Origin: JBDHUJ01 sp039809105 | GTDB taxonomy: Bacteria; Patescibacteriota; Saccharimonadia; Saccharimonadales; UBA4665 | Assembly: GCA_039809105.1 (NCBI GenBank) | Contig: JBDHUJ010000047.1 | Location: 1 to 9,096 of the forward strand | Direction of reading: 5' to 3' | Length of the DNA: 9,096 nucleotides | Shown: positions 6,597-9,096 of the stretch, one piece after another | Position numbering within the stretch: the first letter of the stretch is position 1 | How the letters are laid out: each line of letters begins with the position of its first letter | Program-made: the position numbers and the translations under genes | The notes under the pieces: model-generated | What the model was told of the DNA's origin: nothing | Seen by the model: the letters and a program-made list of their open reading frames with translations, nothing else | The model's database searches: none

Positions 6597-6625
6597 ATAG
6601 TACCAGATTTAACCACTTCTATAAA
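6597..6625 (-). promoter_or_regulatory. Probable promoter of the Nudix-thrS leader
   Basis: Minus strand TTTATA (6625 to 6620), 17-nt spacer, TACTAT (6602 to 6597), with an extended -10 TGG directly upstream of the -10. Transcription would start near 6590, about 190 nt before the Nudix start codon. Confidence 0.5.
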
Positions 6626-6649
6626 TGAAAAGTTTGCTACATCGCCAGA

Positions 6650-7096
6650 CTAATCCTCGGCAACAAGTCCCGCCGCACTAGGAAAAGCGCTGTTTTCGGG
6701 CGCACTTATTCTAATTTGTCCATCTAGAACATCGCCTAAAGCAATCAGAACCAACCTACCGTCCGCAAGTTCAGTGCCATCACCCAGGTTTGCATTACTA
6801 ACCGCTAGTACATGGTCAGCGGTATTACGATGCCCCCTCGGCAAGTTGGTGTATGCGACGCTTAAAAAGAGTCCGCTGACATTTTGTCGCCACCCATCCG
6901 TCCCCATTTGGTCGGAAAGTTCGTAGTATGCAGAGCCCTCGCTTGGGCTGGCATTTGCAGACAATTCCATCCATGTTTCTGTTGCAACCGATGCTTGAGC
7001 TAAGCCGCCAGAAAACACTGCCGTAATTTTCCGACACCACTCTTCATCTCTTTGAGCAAGTTCCGGGATAGGTACGACTAGTTCAAAATTACTCAT
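6650..7096 (-). CDS. Hypothetical acidic protein
   Basis: A 148-residue soluble, acidic protein that I do not recognise. It has no signal peptide, membrane segment or obvious catalytic motif. There is an aromatic-rich middle (YYELSDQMGTDGWRQNV at about 57-73), a beta-like segment (LFLSVAYTNL), and a C-terminal strand-rich region (GRLVLIALGDVLDGQIRI). It is supported as a real gene by a GAGGAGG Shine-Dalgarno before the ATG and a well-spaced promoter at 7128-7156. It is transcribed towards the Nudix-thrS leader, but that unit has its own candidate promoter. Confidence 0.75.
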   Translation of the reverse strand: MSNFELVVPIPELAQRDEEWCRKITAVFSGGLAQASVATETWMELSANASPSEGSAYYELSDQMGTDGWRQNVSGLFLSVAYTNLPRGHRNTADHVLAVSNANLGDGTELADGRLVLIALGDVLDGQIRISAPENSAFPSAAGLVAED

Positions 7097-7127
7097 ACTA
7101 CTGCCTCCTCATGACTGAATTGCGCTG

Positions 7128-7156
7128 AGTATAATCCCGTTTCCCAATTTACGCAA
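7128..7156 (-). promoter_or_regulatory. Promoter of the hypothetical gene
   Basis: Minus strand TTGCGT (7156 to 7151), 17-nt spacer, TATACT (7133 to 7128). The leader is short and carries the GAGGAGG ribosome binding site. Confidence 0.6.
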
Positions 7157-7171
7157 ATCCGCAAACAAAAA

Positions 7172-7207
7172 AACGGTTGAATGATCTCGCAAATTCATTC
7201 AACCGTT
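7172..7207 (-). terminator. Orphan minus-strand intrinsic terminator
   Basis: Perfect stem 7172-7184 with 7195-7207 and a 10-nt loop. On the minus strand it is followed by a long U-rich run (the A-rich stretch just before 7172 on +). The + strand side lacks a U-run. No recognised minus-strand gene lies immediately upstream of it. Confidence 0.7.
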
Positions 7208-7310
7208 CTTGGTAGGTAAAACCTCTCGGCAAAACCTCATCTCACAAAGCTAGTATATCCAACCTAGCAGTATTTGGCTAGCACTTTTTTGCATTTTAGT
7301 TATCCCCTCC

Positions 7311-7328
7311 TGTGGATAATGTGTATAA
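7311..7328. promoter_or_regulatory. Two abutting DnaA boxes
   Basis: TGTGGATAA (7311-7319) and TGTGTATAA (7320-7328) are both perfect matches to the reverse of TTATNCACA, in tandem with no spacer. They lie in AT-rich non-coding DNA where leftward and rightward transcription diverge. Whether this is an origin or a DnaA-regulated site cannot be decided here. Confidence 0.5.
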
Positions 7329-7348
7329 GTCCCTTTTGCTAGTTTTAT

Positions 7349-7367
7349 ACCGTATTTGATATACGGT
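7349..7367. repeat. Short hairpin, possible weak terminator
   Basis: ACCGTAT (7349-7355) pairs with ATACGGT (7361-7367), 5-nt loop, followed by TTT on +. It is AT-rich and close to the DnaA boxes. Confidence 0.35.
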
Positions 7368-7425
7368 TTTCTATGCTCTGTACGAGATTGTATGCCGCCC
7401 GGCAAGAACGTGTTTGTGAGCACCT

Positions 7426-7457
7426 ATGCATTGTGCCACGCGCGTCGCACAATGCAT
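7426..7457. repeat. Perfect 11-bp hairpin
   Basis: ATGCATTGTGC (7426-7436) pairs with GCACAATGCAT (7447-7457) around a 10-nt loop CACGCGCGTC. No U-run on either side, so not a standard terminator; could be an operator or RNA element. Confidence 0.5.
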
Positions 7458-7471
7458 TCAATATACACCGC

Positions 7472-7560
7472 TGTCATTTCGACCGAAGTCCGCCGCGGCG
7501 GACGAAGTGGAGAAATCTTCTAGAAACCGGGGAGATCTCTCCACTTCGGTCGAGATGACA
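7472..7560. repeat. Cruciform REP-like intergenic element
   Basis: Outer arms 7472-7488 and 7544-7560 pair over 17 positions (one G-T). Inside are the perfect palindrome TCCGCCGCGGCGGA (7489-7502) and a second hairpin, AGTGGAGAAATCT with AGATCTCTCCACT (about 7506-7543). The ends TGTCAT/ATGACA resemble the element at 3029-3117. Confidence 0.8.
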
Positions 7561-7577
7561 CATCGCCAACCAACGTC

Positions 7578-7606
7578 TTGCATTACCACCCCTGTTGCGA
7601 TATAGT
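7578..7606 (+). promoter_or_regulatory. Promoter upstream of the tRNA-derived repeat
   Basis: TTGCAT (7578-7583), exactly 17 bp, TATAGT (7601-7606). Predicted start near 7613, so the tRNA-like segment at 7625-7688 would be transcribed ahead of tRNA-Val. Confidence 0.5.
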
Positions 7607-7624
7607 ATTTGGAGCCGAGAATAA

Positions 7625-7688
7625 GGGTGATTAGCACATTTGGAGAGCCTTCAGCGTTAATAACTGCGTCAGCGCTCTAGCCAAATGA
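7625..7688. repeat. Scrambled partial tRNA-Val copy (sense plus antisense D-arm)
   Basis: 7625-7648 repeats the first 26 nt of the tRNA-Val at 7730 with one substitution and a 2-nt deletion. 7673-7688 is the exact reverse complement of tRNA bases 7741-7756 (16 of 16). The two parts pair with each other (CATTTGG with CCAAATG, AGAGC with GCTCT), forming a hairpin. There is no anticodon arm or T-arm, so it is not a functional tRNA. Confidence 0.7.
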
Positions 7689-7713
7689 CAAAAAACCTTT
7701 AGTTGGCTCACAA

Positions 7714-7719
7714 TATAAT
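7714..7719 (+). promoter_or_regulatory. -10 element of tRNA-Val
   Basis: Consensus TATAAT, 10 nt before the mature 5' end. No good -35 at 16-18 bp; supply from the upstream promoter at 7578 is possible. Confidence 0.5.
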
Positions 7720-7729
7720 TACGATGTGT

Positions 7730-7806
7730 GGGTGATTAGCTCATTTGGCTAGAGCGTCGCATTGACGTTGCGAAGGTGGTAGGTTCGAATCCTATATCGC
7801 CCACCA
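7730..7806 (+). tRNA. tRNA-Val (GAC)
   Basis: Complete cloverleaf of 77 nt. Acceptor GGGTGAT (7730-7736) pairs with ATCGCCC (7796-7802). D-stem GCTC/GAGC. Anticodon stem TCGCA/TGCGA with loop TTGACGT (7762-7768), anticodon GAC at 7764-7766. T-stem GTAGG/CCTAT around TTCGAAT. Discriminator A and an encoded CCA (7804-7806). It reads GUC and GUU valine codons. A terminator follows at once. Confidence 0.97.
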
Positions 7807-7840
7807 AGAAAAAGACCTGAATCTCAGGTCTTTTTCTTTG
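7807..7840 (+). terminator. tRNA-Val intrinsic terminator
   Basis: 13-bp or longer stem (7808-7820 with 7824-7836), 3-nt loop ATC and a U-rich 3' arm. The A-rich 5' arm makes it work in both directions. Confidence 0.85.
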
Positions 7841-7916
7841 GGAACGGAGGTAGAGATGTATGCCTCTTCTATCTGTCCTACCCCTGTTATCTCCAGCTAC
7901 CTGTAAGCTAGGCACA

Positions 7917-7945
7917 TTGACAGACGAGTAAATGACTGGTAACAT
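7917..7945 (+). promoter_or_regulatory. Promoter of the 34-aa ORF
   Basis: Perfect TTGACA (7917-7922), 17-bp spacer, TAACAT (7940-7945). Predicted start near 7952, 18 nt before the GTG at 7970. Confidence 0.65.
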
Positions 7946-7969
7946 TGTTCCGTTAAACGAGGTGTTTTG

Positions 7970-8074
7970 GTGAGTACCGAACAACCAGGCTCTTTACAGA
8001 GCTTCCAGTTGTTTTATGAGGAGCTCCCGCCGAGCAAACGCGTCCAACGCATTCGCCGGATTCGGGTCGCATAA
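7970..8074 (+). CDS. Small basic-tailed protein, 34 aa, unknown
   Basis: GTG-started ORF with GAGGTG 5 nt upstream, its own consensus promoter (7917-7945) and a terminator (8101-8133), together a complete transcription unit. The peptide has a polar, aromatic front (residues 1-19, QSFQLFYEEL) and a strongly basic end (SKRVQRIRRIRVA, 22-34), which suggests RNA, ribosome or nucleic-acid binding. I do not recognise a family. An antisense frame covers the same bases but lacks comparable signals. The overlapping antisense frame and the short length keep confidence moderate. Confidence 0.55.
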   Translation: MSTEQPGSLQSFQLFYEELPPSKRVQRIRRIRVA

Positions 8075-8100
8075 AACAATGTATTTTACTTTTGGCATTT

Positions 8101-8136
8101 AAAACCGTACCCCTGAAAAGGTACGGTTTTTTATTT
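8101..8136 (+). terminator. Terminator after the 34-aa ORF
   Basis: AAAACCGTACC (8101-8111) pairs with GGTACGGTTTT (8120-8130), 8-nt loop, followed by TTATTT. The A-rich 5' side allows bidirectional function. It isolates nrdR from upstream transcription. Confidence 0.85.
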
Positions 8137-8198
8137 ACCCACACTTTTCCTAGGCTTTTCCACTAGGTTTTTTACCAGCGTTATGCCAATATGTAGAC

Positions 8199-8609
8199 AT
8201 GGTTTGTATATATTGCGGCAGCAAAACCCAGGTTGTGAATTCTAGGCATCAGAAGCGGTTGAACCGGGTGTGGCGGCGACGGGAGTGTACACAGTGTCAC
8301 GCCATCTTCACGACAGAAGAAGCCGTAGACCTTGGTGGCAGCATAGCGGTGCGCCGAGACACTAAGCACGTACAGCCTTTTAGCCGCGATAAGCTGTTTG
8401 CCAGCCTACTGAGCGCCCTCGGGCACCGTCAGACGGCCGTAGCGGACGCAGGAGCGCTTACAGCCACCATTATCTCAAAACTACTGCTTTCGGCTACGAA
8501 CGCGGCCGTAACGCCCCAGGAAATCGTCATAATCACCCACGAAACTCTCTCGCGGTTCGACAGCGCCGCCGCTACCCAGTACACGGCTTACCACCCACTC
8601 AGTTCTTAG
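8199..8609 (+). CDS. nrdR: Transcriptional repressor NrdR
   Basis: Zinc-ribbon plus ATP-cone repressor of ribonucleotide reductase genes, sensing dATP/ATP. Of 136 residues, the zinc ribbon uses C3, C6, C30 and C33, with the typical VVNSR...N.VWRRRECTQC run and AIFTTEE. The ATP-cone follows from about residue 48 (RRDTKHVQPFSRDKLFASL). The C-terminus (SRFDSAAATQYTAYH) differs from the common VAYVRFASVYR ending; I think this is a lineage variant rather than truncation. No Shine-Dalgarno or convincing promoter is visible upstream; an inverted repeat CCTAG(8149)/CTAGG(8163) could be a regulatory site. No reductase gene is visible in the window. Confidence 0.95.
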   Translation: MVCIYCGSKTQVVNSRHQKRLNRVWRRRECTQCHAIFTTEEAVDLGGSIAVRRDTKHVQPFSRDKLFASLLSALGHRQTAVADAGALTATIISKLLLSATNAAVTPQEIVIITHETLSRFDSAAATQYTAYHPLSS

Positions 8610-8637
8610 TCGGAGAGTTCTGAGGGCTTTTGCGTTT

Positions 8638-8661
8638 AGATTCCAGCGGAAGCTGGAATCT
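8638..8661. repeat. Perfect 10-bp hairpin with GGAA tetraloop
   Basis: AGATTCCAGC (8638-8647), GGAA, GCTGGAATCT (8652-8661). The sequence resembles common REP-like arms. There is no U-run, so it is not a canonical nrdR terminator; it could also be the first helix of the structured region that follows. Confidence 0.6.
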
Positions 8662-9096
8662 GTGGTCGGTGGACACCCGGACGGTTTTGGCCTGTCTCGG
8701 GGCTGGATGTCCGTGCACGGGGATGAGTGAGAAGCTTTGCGGACGGTTCAGAGCCTGTGGTGACTTCCCACGTAGGCGTCTTCTGGTCTGACAGGGAAAC
8801 CCTGAAGTGTTTCCCTACGCTCGGTAGCCGCTTAGCTGACGCAGCGGCTAGCCGGGCTACCTTTCCGGACTGCAGACCGGGCGTCTGAAGGAGGTCGCTG
8901 TGGCGACCGCGGACGAAGTCTGCGACCAACGTCGGTGGCTCACTGATTGCGCGTTAGCGCACGAGGGCGTAAGCCCGAGCTTTAGGGGCACTGCCGTTAA
9001 CTTAAGCCCCCCACCCTAGAACACCGTTTTCCGCTGCCGCTTCCACCAGCCCAGCAGGTGGTTGCTTGACCGCTGTTCTCGCGGGGGCTTCCGGTC
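8662..9096. ncRNA. Candidate large structured RNA, class and strand unknown, runs to window end
   Basis: GC-rich DNA without a credible coding frame but with closely packed hairpins: 8753-8777 (4+4 bp), 8793-8816 (8 bp), 8825-8850 (8 bp), 8893-8908 (6 bp), 8948-8961 (5 bp), 8965-8976 (4 bp with GTAA tetraloop). Competing pairings exist, such as GGTAGCC (8823-8829) with GGCTACC (8855-8861). A long-range pair AGAACA/TGTTCT encloses CCACC/GGTGG near 9017-9078. I could not find the conserved cores of RNase P RNA, tmRNA, SRP RNA or group I/II introns. It may continue beyond the window. Confidence 0.4.

Noticed and set aside
7856..7906. 16-aa ORF after GGAGG downstream of the tRNA terminator
   Set aside because: RBS-like spacing is good, but there is no promoter or terminator of its own and no recognisable product; probably chance.
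7736..7984. Minus-strand 82-aa frame with GDIGFEPTT-type string
   Set aside because: It is antisense to tRNA-Val; this string is a well-known artefact of translating tRNA complements.
8203..8218. NrdR-box-like TTGTATATATTG at the nrdR start
   Set aside because: It lies inside the first codons encoding the zinc ribbon and is single, whereas NrdR boxes occur in pairs upstream of genes.
8636..8929. Minus-strand 97-aa frame after nrdR
   Set aside because: Low-complexity composition, ends in an IPASAGI-type translation of a repeat arm, and crosses strong hairpins; no RBS.
8662..9096. RNase P RNA, tmRNA or group I/II intron
   Set aside because: None of the conserved cores (for example GAGGAAAGTCC, the tmRNA TTCGA arms, a group II domain V, group I P7) could be found on either strand.

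Overview
The window looks like a Patescibacteria/CPR chromosome, most likely Saccharibacteria (TM7). This is inferred from protein style only: a TGS-less ThrRS, a short NrdR with an unusual C-terminus, a winged-helix/nucleotidyltransferase-like regulator next to a degenerate metallo-beta-lactamase-fold protein, and many GTG starts and overlapping genes. TGA is used as a stop (end of the HAD gene), so the code appears standard.

Left part (1-860): rpmB (L28) has a clear promoter and a terminator that overlaps its stop codon. Next is a four-helix-bundle (S23/IVP family) gene bounded by imperfect 34-bp inverted repeats. The unit sits exactly between the rpmB terminator and the 3' hairpin of the next gene, so it looks like an inserted cassette.

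Middle part (836-7096): all genes are on the minus strand. In transcription order they are a hypothetical protein with its own promoter; then Nudix hydrolase, thrS, HAD 5'-nucleotidase-like, alkyltransferase-like protein (Cys to Trp) and miaA; then a winged-helix regulator and an MBL-fold protein. Nudix/thrS and HAD/ATL overlap by 11 and 14 nt. The 250-nt leader before Nudix-thrS holds a T-box-type antiterminator candidate (bulge UGGAACC) that competes with a terminator. This is the most interesting regulatory signal here.

Divergence zone (7097-7729): no protein gene is supported. It contains an orphan minus-strand terminator, two abutting perfect DnaA boxes, strong hairpins, a cruciform intergenic repeat, a promoter, and a scrambled partial copy of the neighbouring tRNA-Val (one sense copy, one 16-nt antisense copy).

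Right part (7730-9096): tRNA-Val(GAC) with terminator, then a self-contained unit for a 34-aa protein (promoter, Shine-Dalgarno, GTG ORF, terminator), then nrdR. The last ~460 bases are GC-rich, non-coding and full of tight hairpins. They look like part of a large structured RNA that I could not assign to a known class.

Several intergenic spacers carry palindromic REP-like elements. Two of them have TGTCAT/ATGACA ends, and one of these supplies the miaA start codon.
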